A stretch of 64,000 bases of DNA from Corynebacterium riegelii (lineage in GTDB: Bacteria; Actinomycetota; Actinomycetes; Mycobacteriales; Mycobacteriaceae), in contig NZ_CP068159.1 of assembly GCF_016728505.1 (NCBI RefSeq), forward strand, positions 1,612,001-1,676,000, read 5' to 3'. This document shows, one piece after another, positions 25,571 to 33,512 of this stretch (its first letter is position 1; every line of letters starts with the position of its first letter). A program made the position numbers and the translations under genes. The notes below the pieces were generated by a model, which saw only the letters and a program-made list of their open reading frames with translations, was not told the DNA's origin and made no database searches.

Positions 25571-26398
25571 GTGAGCTTTTTCGAGGACATTGCTGCAGCC
25601 TTAGACCGCGACGGCATTGAGTCGCGCGTGCATGATGAAACCATGTTTGTGCCGATTACGGCCGATGTGGAGATTCAGTTTGTTGAGATAGATCCGCACT
25701 TGCCGGCGGCGAATGTGTATATCGCGGCGGCTGATGTGGATGAAGACGATGATGAGTTTGAAGCCATCTTGGTCTCTGTGGTGTTTTCGGTTGAAGATGC
25801 GGTGGATACCGTGGCTACGCATATGGCAACGGACCAGGTGGTCACGGTGCTGGCGGACCTGCTTGAGGGCACCGATGAGCGCATTGGGGACCTGGAGTTT
25901 TTCCAGGACGGGGTGAACCCGGATCTGGTGCGCGCCGAGGTTGGTGACAACGCTGAGCTGCACGTAACCTTGCAGGTTATAGACGGCACTCCTAGCGCTG
26001 AGGTGCAGTTCGTGGTGCTGGCGGATGACCACGAGGACTTGGTGGATGACGCAATCGGTGAGCTGTGGGAGTCCGATGGGGACGCCGAGCTGACCGAGGA
26101 GGACCGCCTGCGTCTGTTTGAGGTCATCCAGTCCGAGAGTGTTGAGGACGCTGAGGTGTTGGACCTGGGCCAGTTCACGGACTTTGACCGTCTGTTTGAT
26201 GTGCTCTCGCTTGCCGCTGATCAGGCGGAGGACTGGGAGGCGCAGCTTTTGCCGGTGGACGAGGACGATGAGCCCGACGTCTACGACATCTTCGGCCACG
26301 ACCATCCAGACGAGGACGACGAGGACTTCGACGACGAGGACGAAGATGACGAGGACGACTTCGACGAGGAAGACTTCGACGAGGACGACGAGGACTAG
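25571..26398 (+). CDS. Acidic hypothetical protein with Asp/Glu tail
   Basis: A 275-aa cytoplasmic protein I cannot assign. The GTG at 25571 follows AGAAAGG and gives the sensible N-terminus MSFFEDIAAALDRDGIESRV; a longer frame from 25397 reads through the intergenic region. Two similar alpha/beta segments are suggested (VPITADVEIQFVEI with ILVSVVFSVEDAVDTV, and AELHVTLQVIDG with VQFVVLADDHEDLVDD). The last 35 residues are almost pure Asp/Glu with Phe (EDFDDEDEDDEDDFDEEDFD). Such tails often bind basic proteins or RNA polymerase, but nothing more specific can be said. A TAGGCT box lies about 80 nt upstream. Confidence 0.7.
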   Translation: MSFFEDIAAALDRDGIESRVHDETMFVPITADVEIQFVEIDPHLPAANVYIAAADVDEDDDEFEAILVSVVFSVEDAVDTVATHMATDQVVTVLADLLEGTDERIGDLEFFQDGVNPDLVRAEVGDNAELHVTLQVIDGTPSAEVQFVVLADDHEDLVDDAIGELWESDGDAELTEEDRLRLFEVIQSESVEDAEVLDLGQFTDFDRLFDVLSLAADQAEDWEAQLLPVDEDDEPDVYDIFGHDHPDEDDEDFDDEDEDDEDDFDEEDFDEDDED

Positions 26399-26404
26399 TG
26401 GCCT

Positions 26405-26878
26405 TTAGGCTGCGGTCAGCCCCTCGAACATGGACGATGGGGACTCGATCGGGTTGAACTGCCCGTCGACCAGCCAGACGTAGCTGATGCTGCGCCCGCA
26501 GGTTAGCTCATGGATAGCGCCGGCGTTTTCGGGTGCCACCATGGTGCGCACCCACGCTTCGGCTAAGCGGGAATCTACCGGCACCCCAGCGGTGTCGGAG
26601 ACGCGAACCTCAATCAGGTAGGCGGGCACCTGGGTTTGTCCGTAACCGCGGATCCGGGCCCGTGCTCGTGGCCCGACCCGCCGCCGGGTGATGGCTGCGG
26701 TGAGTTGTGGTCCTCCGGCAAATCGCGGCAGCGTCTTCACCGGTGGGCGCCACGCCGCGGTTGGGCGTGACAGTGAGCGTGGGTGGTGCACGATTGCTTG
26801 CAGCGCCTCAACGGCGGCGGGGAAGCGGTTTTGGATCTCGGCGGACAGGTCAGTGGAAATAGCTTTGGTAGTGAACAT
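26405..26878 (-). CDS. Conserved hypothetical protein (157 aa)
   Basis: Not recognised. An N-terminal half rich in Arg and Pro (RRRVGPRARARIRGYGQTQV) is followed by a compact C-terminal half (VPAYLIEVRVSDTAGVPVDS, then GRSISYVWLVDGQFNPIES). The composition is corynebacterial and the ATG has TAGTGT 7 nt upstream, so it is likely a real leaderless gene. It converges with the acidic protein gene, with 6 nt between stops. No signal peptide or membrane helix. Confidence 0.65.
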   Translation of the reverse strand: MFTTKAISTDLSAEIQNRFPAAVEALQAIVHHPRSLSRPTAAWRPPVKTLPRFAGGPQLTAAITRRRVGPRARARIRGYGQTQVPAYLIEVRVSDTAGVPVDSRLAEAWVRTMVAPENAGAIHELTCGRSISYVWLVDGQFNPIESPSSMFEGLTAA

Positions 26879-26885
26879 GGCTCAC

Positions 26886-26891
26886 ACACTA
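26886..26891 (-). promoter_or_regulatory. -10 box TAGTGT for the gene at 26405-26878
   Basis: TANNNT hexamer 7 nt before ATG 26878. Confidence 0.4.
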
Positions 26892-26987
26892 AAACCTGAC
26901 CCCCACACACAATCCGCAAATTAGAACACCCGTACTATTTTAGCGCTTTGAGGTGGATGAACATTTCGGGCTAGGCTAGTCGCTAAC

Positions 26988-28196
26988 ATGAATCAAGTTA
27001 TTCCTCATCCGGCGCAACCGGCACCAAAGATCCCGCGAACAATCTGGGTGTTAGTTGCTGCCGCGTTCATCATTGCTCTGGGCTACGGCTTCATAGCCCC
27101 AGTGCTGCCGCAATTTGCGGCGAGCTTCGGCGTCTCCATGGCCGCAGCAGGCGCTGTGATTTCGGTGTTTGCCCTTGCGCGCCTGCTTGGCGCGCCCGGT
27201 GCTGGCGTGCTGGTGGACAAGCTCGGATCGCGCCCGGTGTACCTCACGGGTTTAAGCATCGTTGCGGCCGCGACCTTCTTCGTCGCTTTCGCGCAGGCGT
27301 ACTGGCAGATCATGGCGTTGCGCTTTATCGCGGGCTTCGGTTCAACCATGTTCACGCTGTCTGCGCAGGCGCTCATTGTTCGCGTAACCCATCCGCAGAT
27401 CCGCGGGCGTGCCAACGCGTTGTACGCCACCGCCTTTTTGCTGGGCAATATCTTCGGCCCCATCATTGGCGCGGCATTGTCGTTTTTGGGTTTCCGTGTC
27501 CCGTTCGCGGTGTACGGCATCGGGGTGGGCTTGGCGGCGCTGTTGGTGTGGGTGCTTACGAATAAGCCGAATTCGAACGCTGTGCTGCCTAAGCCGAAGC
27601 CCGCGATGCAGCTTGGTGCAGCGTGGGCCACGCCGACGTATCGCGCGCTTCTGGCTAGTGGTTTTGCTAACGGGTTTGTGAACTTCGGTGCGCGCGTGGC
27701 CGTGTTGCCACTGTTCGCTGCTTCTGTGTTCACCCACGGTGCGGCGGCGTCTGGCCTTGCGCTGACCGCATTTGCGTTTGGCACCGCGGTGACCTTGCAG
27801 TTCTCTGGCCGGCTTGCAGACGTTGTGGGTAGGCGCCCCATGATCATCGCCGGCATGATTACCGCAGGCGTGTTTACTGCGGCGCTGGGCTTTGCCACCA
27901 GTTTCTGGCCGTTGATGATCCTTTCCGTCCTGGCGGGTGTGGGCAGTGGGTTGATGAGCCCGGCGATCCAGGCGTCCTTGGCCGATGTGATTGGTAATGA
28001 TCGCTCCGGCGGCAAGGTGCTTTCCACCTTCCAGATGGCGCAGGATGCTGGACAGATTCTTGCGCCCGTGTTGTTGGGTGCTGTCGCCCAGGCGTTCGGG
28101 TTTAGCGCGGCGTTTGGCGTGTGCGGGGTGCTCTTTGGCGCCACGCTGGTGGTTTATCTTGTGCTGGGGAAGGAGACTAAGCCGTGCAGCGCGTAA
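26988..28196 (+). CDS. MFS transporter (12-helix drug/metabolite exporter type)
   Basis: 402-aa major-facilitator protein. Twelve hydrophobic segments are evident; the loop 2-3 motif A region is VLVDKLGSRPVYLTG and its second-half counterpart is RLADVVGRRPMIIAG. Substrate unknown. Its stop overlaps the GTG start of the nucleoside hydrolase gene by 13 nt, suggesting a nucleoside or base, but the family is too broad to decide. A TAGGCT box lies 10 nt before the ATG, giving a leader of only a few bases. Confidence 0.85.
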   Translation: MNQVIPHPAQPAPKIPRTIWVLVAAAFIIALGYGFIAPVLPQFAASFGVSMAAAGAVISVFALARLLGAPGAGVLVDKLGSRPVYLTGLSIVAAATFFVAFAQAYWQIMALRFIAGFGSTMFTLSAQALIVRVTHPQIRGRANALYATAFLLGNIFGPIIGAALSFLGFRVPFAVYGIGVGLAALLVWVLTNKPNSNAVLPKPKPAMQLGAAWATPTYRALLASGFANGFVNFGARVAVLPLFAASVFTHGAAASGLALTAFAFGTAVTLQFSGRLADVVGRRPMIIAGMITAGVFTAALGFATSFWPLMILSVLAGVGSGLMSPAIQASLADVIGNDRSGGKVLSTFQMAQDAGQILAPVLLGAVAQAFGFSAAFGVCGVLFGATLVVYLVLGKETKPCSA

Positions 28197-29182
28197 TTTT
28201 GGATTGTGACCCGGGTATTGATGACACGTTCGCACTCATCTACCTGTCTGCAGCAAACCATGCGGGGCAGTTAGAGCTTGATTGCGTGACGACGTCCGCG
28301 GGAAACGTATCAGCCGCCCAGTGCGCCCAAAACGCGGCCTTTGTGTTGGCGCAGTGTGGGCTGCGCACCATCCCGATTGCCGCGGGGTGTGAGTCGCCGC
28401 TGGAGTGGCCGCTGACCACAACCCCGGAGACCCACGGCGAGACCGGCCTTGGCTATGTCGAAGCACCAAAGCGTCACGTGGAGAAAGACTGGCAGGAGCT
28501 GTGGATCGATGCCATTGAGCGCGGCACGGATGACTTGCACCTGATTGTGACAGGCCCTATGACCAACCTGGCAGTGTTCGCCCACCAGCATCCCGCGCAC
28601 TTTGCGCGTCTGAAGCACATCACGGTGATGGGCGGGTCAGTGAACTACCCGGGCAACACCACGCCGAATGCGGAGTGGAACTTCTGGGTGGACCCGCACG
28701 CAGCCAACGAGGTCTTCCGTCTGGCGCACACCCCGATCACGCTGTGCCCGCTCAACGTCACGGAGCAGATGTGGCTTGCCCCGGAGCGTCTTGAAGCAAT
28801 CGTGAAGCTCCTCGGCACGCAACCCATCGCGCAGAATCTCAAGGAGATCGTCCGGTTCTACTTTGAGTTCCACCAGGACGTGGGGGAGGGCTACGGCGCC
28901 CAGATCCATGACCTGCTCACCGTGCTGGTTGCTTTAGATCGCGTACCGGCCACCACCGAACCTGCCTACCTGCAGGTAGAGGCGGACTCGGAGCTGATGC
29001 GCGGGGCGGTATCGGCCGATATCAAGGGCATATTCGAGCACGCACCCAACGCAGCGGTCCTCACCAGCAGCGACATCGACGCAGCGTGGGCAGAGTTCGA
29101 GCAATCCTGCCGCGTGCACGCAGCGTTTAGCGCAGGCGATCCCACACTCGCCGCGAGCTATCACCTCAAGGCCGAGGATTAG
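28184..29182 (+). CDS. Inosine-uridine-type nucleoside hydrolase
   Basis: 332-aa calcium-dependent N-ribohydrolase that splits nucleosides into base and ribose. The family signature VILDCDPGIDDTFA (residues 4-17) supplies the Ca-binding Asp cluster; VTGPMTNLAVF, ITVMGGSVNYPGNTTPNAEW and the late LLTVLVALDR with its Asp follow in the normal order. GTG start within the MFS gene, so the two are translationally coupled. The ECF transporter genes follow in the same direction after 147 nt, so the group looks like nucleoside or base salvage. Exact specificity cannot be read from the sequence. Confidence 0.9.
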   Translation: MQRVILDCDPGIDDTFALIYLSAANHAGQLELDCVTTSAGNVSAAQCAQNAAFVLAQCGLRTIPIAAGCESPLEWPLTTTPETHGETGLGYVEAPKRHVEKDWQELWIDAIERGTDDLHLIVTGPMTNLAVFAHQHPAHFARLKHITVMGGSVNYPGNTTPNAEWNFWVDPHAANEVFRLAHTPITLCPLNVTEQMWLAPERLEAIVKLLGTQPIAQNLKEIVRFYFEFHQDVGEGYGAQIHDLLTVLVALDRVPATTEPAYLQVEADSELMRGAVSADIKGIFEHAPNAAVLTSSDIDAAWAEFEQSCRVHAAFSAGDPTLAASYHLKAED

Positions 29183-29190
29183 CCCACGCA

Positions 29191-29217
29191 TTAACTCAAG
29201 CAAAAAGCTGCTAAACT
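29191..29217 (+). promoter_or_regulatory. Possible promoter of the ECF operon
   Basis: TTAACT at 29191-29196 and TAAACT at 29212-29217, spaced 15 bp, would start a leader of roughly 105 nt before the S-component gene. Confidence 0.4.
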
Positions 29218-29329
29218 TCCCCAGCGATTCCACTGCGGCCGAGGTGACATAGGCATAGCAGGGGAGGTTCCTGTTTCTCGTTTTGCCGAGCGCTCTTATG
29301 CTCTCGCAACATCTTTGGAAGGCCCATCA
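29216..29329 (+). ncRNA. Structured 5' leader of the ECF operon, unassigned
   Basis: CTTCCCC at about 29214-29220 can pair with GGGGAGG near 29262-29268, closing a domain with an inner GCC/GGC hairpin. It matches no riboswitch class I can recognise: no TPP CTGAGA, and no cobalamin or FMN box. Candidate regulatory leader only. Confidence 0.3.
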
Positions 29330-30124
29330 ATGTCACACACCGCCACCTGGACACCAGCGCGACGCGCGCTTGTAATCGCCGGTGCTGTCATCATCGCAGC
29401 AACCTGGCTCTACCTGGTGTTAATCCGACCTACCGACTGGGACACCGTCACCGGTTCCACCCAGGGTGTAATCACACTCGTAGGCTACGGCGTGGGCACG
29501 ATCCTGCTGCTCATTGCCACCGTCCCGGTGCTGCCAGCCCGCACGCTGGGCCTGATCCCAATCGCCATGATCATCAACTCCGTGGTGGGGGAGATCGTAG
29601 GCTCGATCGGTCTGCCGCTGTACATGGACACCATCGGCACTGTGCTGGTCGCGGCCTTGGCAGGCCCGGTCGCCGGCATGACCACGGGTGCCCTGAACAA
29701 CGTGGTGTGGGGTCTACTGAACCCGGCAGCCCTGCCGTTCGCAGCAGGTGCTGCGCTGATCGGCTACCTGGCTGGCGTGTTCATTCACAACCTCAACGCG
29801 TTTAAAAACATCGGCCTCGTTGTGGTCTACGGCCTTGTGCTCGGCGTGATCGGTGGCATGGTTGCCGCTCCAGTTGCAGCGTTTGTTTACGGCGGTACCG
29901 CCGGCGTTGGTACCGGCGCCATGGTCAGCCTGTTCCGTGAGATGGGCGCGTCCCTGATCGCATCTGTAACCACCCAGGCGTTTATCTCTGACCCGGTGGA
30001 TAAGGTCCTGGTCATGCTGATCGCGTTCTTCACCGTCAAAGCACTGCCAAAGCGCACGGTGAGCGCGTTCGCGCCGGGCGTGGCAAAGCAGACCGAGCAG
30101 ACCCAGCCAACCCCGCAGGTCTAA
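29330..30124 (+). CDS. ECF transporter S component (substrate-binding membrane protein)
   Basis: 264-aa integral membrane protein with about seven helices, followed directly by T and A component genes, which identifies it as the substrate-specific subunit of an energy-coupling-factor importer. Conserved-looking motifs are IPIAMIINSVVGEIVGSIG, LYMDTIGTVLVAALAGPVAG and GALNNVVWGLLNP. The substrate cannot be named; the upstream nucleoside hydrolase hints at a nucleoside, base or related vitamin precursor. ATG 29330 gives the start MSHTATWTPARR. Ends 3 nt before the T gene. Confidence 0.8.
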   Translation: MSHTATWTPARRALVIAGAVIIAATWLYLVLIRPTDWDTVTGSTQGVITLVGYGVGTILLLIATVPVLPARTLGLIPIAMIINSVVGEIVGSIGLPLYMDTIGTVLVAALAGPVAGMTTGALNNVVWGLLNPAALPFAAGAALIGYLAGVFIHNLNAFKNIGLVVVYGLVLGVIGGMVAAPVAAFVYGGTAGVGTGAMVSLFREMGASLIASVTTQAFISDPVDKVLVMLIAFFTVKALPKRTVSAFAPGVAKQTEQTQPTPQV

Positions 30125-30127
30125 ACC

Positions 30128-30808
30128 ATGTTGAACCCCTTGACCGCGCTTTCTTTGGGCGCTTCCGGCTGGATTTTGGTCATGGGGTTGAACCGTCCCA
30201 TCGTTTCGGCAGCGGTACTCGCGATAGCGCTCATCGTGGGCACGTTCAAGACGCGAAACTTCGCGCTTATCGCCGCTGTCGCCGCGTTGGCGGTGCCGGT
30301 GGCGTTGTCGATGGTGCTGATCCACGCTCCCTACGGCCAGGAACGTATCGCACCGTTAATCACAAAAGACGGCCTCGCCGTCGCAGGCGTGCTTGCGTTG
30401 CGATTCTCCGCCCTCATGGCCTGCATCCTCTCCGCAGGCGTCTTCATTCGCGTGCCCGACCTGGCCAAGGTGCTGCAGGTGCGCCGCGGCGGCAACCGCC
30501 TGTCCTACATCGCGGGCGCCACACTCCAGCTCATTCCGCAGGCAAGTGCGCGGGTGCGTGCGGTGCGTGACGCGAACCGTCTTCAAGCAAGGCCCATCAC
30601 CGCCAAAACTGTGGTGCCGCATGTGATCATGCCGGTGCTTTCAGAACTGCTCACACTCAGCGCCCACCGCGGCCGCGCGCTTGAAACCGCAGGCTACGGC
30701 ATTGCTGGCCCCCGCACGGTCTTAAGGCCGGTGCATGATTCCACGCTGCAGCGCATCGTTCGCATCGCGGCCCCCGTGGTGTGTTTGGGGGTGGCGATAT
30801 GGATCTAA
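30128..30808 (+). CDS. ecfT: ECF transporter transmembrane T component
   Basis: 226-aa CbiQ/EcfT-family protein that couples the ATPases to the S component. Two coupling-helix motifs of the family (Ala-Arg-Gly type) appear as RVRAVRDANRLQ and SAHRGRALETAGYG. Membrane segments sit at about 5-45, 55-75 and 90-110, plus a C-terminal helix. The 3' end overlaps the A-component start by 10 nt. Confidence 0.87.
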   Translation: MLNPLTALSLGASGWILVMGLNRPIVSAAVLAIALIVGTFKTRNFALIAAVAALAVPVALSMVLIHAPYGQERIAPLITKDGLAVAGVLALRFSALMACILSAGVFIRVPDLAKVLQVRRGGNRLSYIAGATLQLIPQASARVRAVRDANRLQARPITAKTVVPHVIMPVLSELLTLSAHRGRALETAGYGIAGPRTVLRPVHDSTLQRIVRIAAPVVCLGVAIWI

Positions 30809-31968
30809 CCCCACTTGAGAACGCGCTTTCCACGCAGAAGCAGGTGGTTGTTACCGGCGCGTCCGGCTCGGGCCTAAGCACCCTTGCCAACCAGATTCAT
30901 GACACCTGGCCCAACGCCGCCGTTGTTGGCCAGGACCCGATCGCGCACCTGACGTTTCTGCGCGACACCGTTGCCGAAGAGGTAGCCATTGGCCTGGAGC
31001 AGCGCGGCGTCCCGCGCGAGGAGATGACCCGCCGTGTCAACGACATGCTCGCGCGTGCGGATCTCACCGAGCTTGCGGAGCGCAACCCCGCGAAGCTTTC
31101 CGGTGGGCAGACGCGCCGCCTGGCCATTGCGTGTGTTGCCATCATTGAGCCCGAGATCCTCGTGCTGGACGATCCGTTCGCGGGCCTTGACCGGGATTCC
31201 GCCGCGCGTATCCAATCGCTGTTAGACAGCCTGCCCTCGCGCATCGTCGTGCTCACCTCCCGTGGGCAGGGGCATTTTTTGCTTATCGACGCCACGTTAA
31301 ACCCCCCAACCGCCCCCACCCCCATAACCCTCCCTGAGCTAGTGGTGCCTGCTGGTCTGCCGGAGTTGGAACTGGGGGAGGTGGCCGCGACCCGTGGCCA
31401 GCGTCCCCGCAAGTGGTGGCAGTTTCGCGCAGACACCACGCCAGTGTTTACCGCGGGTCCGGTGGCACTCGCGCCACGGCCTGGGGAAGTGGTGTGGCTG
31501 CGCGGCGCAAACGGTGCCGGTAAGACGACGCTGTTGCGCGCATTCGCAGGGCTCGACGACAACCCCGGCATTGCCAACACCCATGGCGTAACCGTGTCGT
31601 TAGCCCTGCAACGCGCAGCAGACCAGATCGCCGAGGTCACCACGGCAGGCTTTATCAACAGCGCCGACGCGCTCGACCGGCTAGCGGATCTGGGTGTGAC
31701 TCTGGACCCGGAGGAGCATCCGCTGGACCTGCCGGCAGCGCACCTGCGACTAGCGCAACTTTCCCAGGTGTTTGCCCAGGATCGGCAGTTGGTGTTGCTT
31801 GATGAGCCCGACGTGGGCCTAGACAACACCTGCCGCAGCATTGCCCACCGGCTCATCGCCGACGCGCTGACCAACGGACAAGCCGTAATCATGACCTGCC
31901 ACGACGAAACCTTCGCCGCCGAGGTGGGGGACTATGCCACACTCCAGGAGCTGTGGCTCCGCGCCTAG
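30799..31968 (+). CDS. ecfA: ECF transporter fused double ATPase (A component), asymmetric
   Basis: 390-aa fusion of two ABC ATPase domains. NBD1 has Walker A GASGSGLST with Leu 26 in place of the essential Lys, but a perfect LSGGQ (100-104) and LVLDDPFAGLD with Asp for the catalytic Glu. NBD2 has an intact Walker A GANGAGKTT (236-244) and LVLLDEPDVGLD, but its signature is decayed (AHLRLAQLSQ). In an antiparallel dimer this leaves one complete composite site (Walker A/B of NBD2 with LSGGQ of NBD1) and one dead site. The linker near residues 160-166 reads FLLIDAT and comes from a copy of the dispersed repeat. Confidence 0.88.
   Translation: MDLTPLENALSTQKQVVVTGASGSGLSTLANQIHDTWPNAAVVGQDPIAHLTFLRDTVAEEVAIGLEQRGVPREEMTRRVNDMLARADLTELAERNPAKLSGGQTRRLAIACVAIIEPEILVLDDPFAGLDRDSAARIQSLLDSLPSRIVVLTSRGQGHFLLIDATLNPPTAPTPITLPELVVPAGLPELELGEVAATRGQRPRKWWQFRADTTPVFTAGPVALAPRPGEVVWLRGANGAGKTTLLRAFAGLDDNPGIANTHGVTVSLALQRAADQIAEVTTAGFINSADALDRLADLGVTLDPEEHPLDLPAAHLRLAQLSQVFAQDRQLVLLDEPDVGLDNTCRSIAHRLIADALTNGQAVIMTCHDETFAAEVGDYATLQELWLRA
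31274..31293 (-). repeat. Dispersed 20-bp element, copy C (17/20)
   Basis: TTTTGCTTATCGACGCC matches the reverse complement of the element over 17 bases. The pairing GGC lies three bases further out (31271-31273), so the loop is 3 nt longer. Encodes FLLIDA in the ECF ATPase linker. Confidence 0.75.
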
Positions 31969-31985
31969 TCCTTCGCGCCTAGTCC
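31960..31985. repeat. 12-bp direct repeat holding the stop codons of two convergent genes
   Basis: CGCGCCTAGTCC at 31960-31971 and again at 31974-31985. The first copy contains the TAG of the ECF ATPase gene, the second the TAG (minus strand) of the AAA ATPase gene. It marks the left edge of the low-GC island. Confidence 0.75.
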
Positions 31986-33109
31986 CACCCGGTGTCTCGG
32001 GTGCCGCTGTTGAGCAGGTGATGAGCCATGTGCGGAATAACAAAGTTCAGGTATCCGCGCCGTGGGCTGTATAGCAGCTCGCGCTCTATAAGTAGCTGGC
32101 GCACGACGGTGAGGTCTTGAGGTCGTTTGCCTAGAAGCTCAGCGATTTGGCCGGTTGAAACTGGCGAGGAGTCCTCCTGAATTTCAGCCATGGCGGTGAG
32201 ATAGTCGGTTTGCGAGCGTGGGACCCCGAGGAGTGCTGGTCCGTGTACTAGCTGGCCAAGGGTATCTAGAACGGTTTCTGTCACTGCATCTACATCGAAT
32301 GGCTCGATGATGCTGCGGTTGGCGGAGCGTACTTCCTCAACCAGGTGGAATCCTAGAAGCTGAATAAGGAAGGGGTAGCCGCGAGTTAGAGCAGCAGCCT
32401 TGTCGAGAGTGTCGCTGTTGAGGGTGATATTTACTTCGCCTGCTGTGGACGTCAGGATCTCAATAGTTTCTTGCGGGGTCATCGGGGCAAGGCTTACATG
32501 CTGAGCTCGCCGCAGAAAAGTAGTGCCCGGATGTTTGAGCAATGAGTTGATCCCATCGGGCAATCCGGCTGCTGCAAAGGCGATGTGGCGGTTATCCCGA
32601 CGCAAGTCTTGGATGGCCGATGAAAGTTCCCACAGTTCGTTAGGGTCGGCGCTTTGCACCTCATCCAGCGTGATCAAAACACCGGAGCGATCGCCGACAA
32701 CATCGCACAATTGGTTAAGGACAGAAATGAGGGATGGTACTGGTTGGGGAGTGTTCCGTTGCTCAGTTGAAATGGATCCAATTCCCGCGACACTGATTCC
32801 TGTGATGCGTCGGCCACCATTGTCTTGCTGGCTGACTTTTTGAATGGCTTCGGGAACGATTGTGTTCACGAGTGGACCGATCAAGTCGTAAGGGTGAGCG
32901 CGGATGACCATCCAACCGTGTTGTGCAGCAGCATCTTCCAACTCGTTCAGAGTAATGGTCTTGCCGATGCCCCTGGGCCCAGAGATCAAGAGGATGCGAC
33001 GCGGATCACCAACGCTGCCGTCTAAACTTCGGGAGAAGCGCGTGACCACGGACTCTCTTCCGAGCACCACTGACGGAGAGACACCGAATGTGGGAGTGAA
33101 GGGGTTCAT
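31979..33109 (-). CDS. AAA family ATPase with C-terminal winged-helix-like region
   Basis: 376-aa ATP-binding protein of the ORC/STAND-like AAA group common on actinobacterial mobile regions. Walker A is LLISGPRGIGKTITL (about 39-53), Walker B VLITLDEVQSAD (about 145-156), then FAAAGLP with a sensor residue. The C-terminal third (LGVPRSQTDYLTAMAEIQED, then GQIAELLGKRPQDLTVVRQL) looks like a winged helix. The start is supported by GGAG before the ATG. The base composition is lower in GC than flanking genes and it sits next to a restriction-modification pair. The function is not known. Confidence 0.75.
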   Translation of the reverse strand: MNPFTPTFGVSPSVVLGRESVVTRFSRSLDGSVGDPRRILLISGPRGIGKTITLNELEDAAAQHGWMVIRAHPYDLIGPLVNTIVPEAIQKVSQQDNGGRRITGISVAGIGSISTEQRNTPQPVPSLISVLNQLCDVVGDRSGVLITLDEVQSADPNELWELSSAIQDLRRDNRHIAFAAAGLPDGINSLLKHPGTTFLRRAQHVSLAPMTPQETIEILTSTAGEVNITLNSDTLDKAAALTRGYPFLIQLLGFHLVEEVRSANRSIIEPFDVDAVTETVLDTLGQLVHGPALLGVPRSQTDYLTAMAEIQEDSSPVSTGQIAELLGKRPQDLTVVRQLLIERELLYSPRRGYLNFVIPHMAHHLLNSGTRDTGWD

Positions 33110-33138
33110 GAAGCTCCGATCGTCTGCCTGCCGTGGAC

Positions 33139-33198
33139 TTTATACTCTATATAGAGAATATATTTGTTATACACCGCCGGGAATTTATACTTTATATA
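33139..33198. promoter_or_regulatory. AT-rich direct repeats and palindrome upstream of the AAA ATPase gene
   Basis: TTTATACTCTATATA (33139-33153) and TTTATACTTTATATA (33184-33198) match at 14/15, 45 bp apart. The first overlaps the 12-bp palindrome CTCTATATAGAG (33145-33156). Spacing near four helical turns suggests cooperative binding by a regulator, or overlapping strong promoters. Confidence 0.55.
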
Positions 33199-33355
33199 CA
33201 ATATATACAACGGTGAGTTTTGGCAGGTCCTGACTTGGCTCAATGGCAGGTGATGAAAATCACTCTTGACATTGTGGCCTGTGGGTTTGGGGTTGTGGTG
33301 GTGGAAAGTTCGGCACTAAGCGGGTAGTGGCGGGGGTAATCAGTAGTCTGATTTT

Positions 33356-33460
33356 GTGAGTCCGTATATCCGCACTGTCACAACTGCCTCCGGGGCAACC
33401 GCAGTCCAGGTGGTGTGGGCCGAGCATCACGGGTTGAAAAAGCTGCAGTGGGAGGGCTAA
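33356..33460 (+). pseudogene. N-terminal remnant of an IS1634-type transposase
   Basis: GTG-initiated 34-codon frame beginning VSPYIRTVTTASGATAVQVV. This is the typical N-terminus of corynebacterial IS1634/IS4-family transposases, and it stops at TAA after HHGLKKLQWEG. No other part of the element remains, so it is a decayed insertion. Confidence 0.75.
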
Positions 33461-33512
33461 TTCTGTGCACGCGCTGTCGCATTCATTCGTTGCTTGCTTT
33501 ATGTCGTTCTTG

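Larger units (their letters stand above)
33110..33512. other. Gene-poor interval between the AAA ATPase and restriction endonuclease genes
   Basis: Contains the AT-rich repeats (33139-33198) and a transposase remnant (33356-33460). The reverse frame over 33260-33586 has no credible product. No tRNA or complete gene is seen. Confidence 0.7.

Noticed and set aside
29216..29329. Known riboswitch (TPP, FMN, cobalamin, preQ1) before the ECF operon
   Set aside because: None of the conserved boxes of these classes is present, so it is listed only as an unassigned leader.
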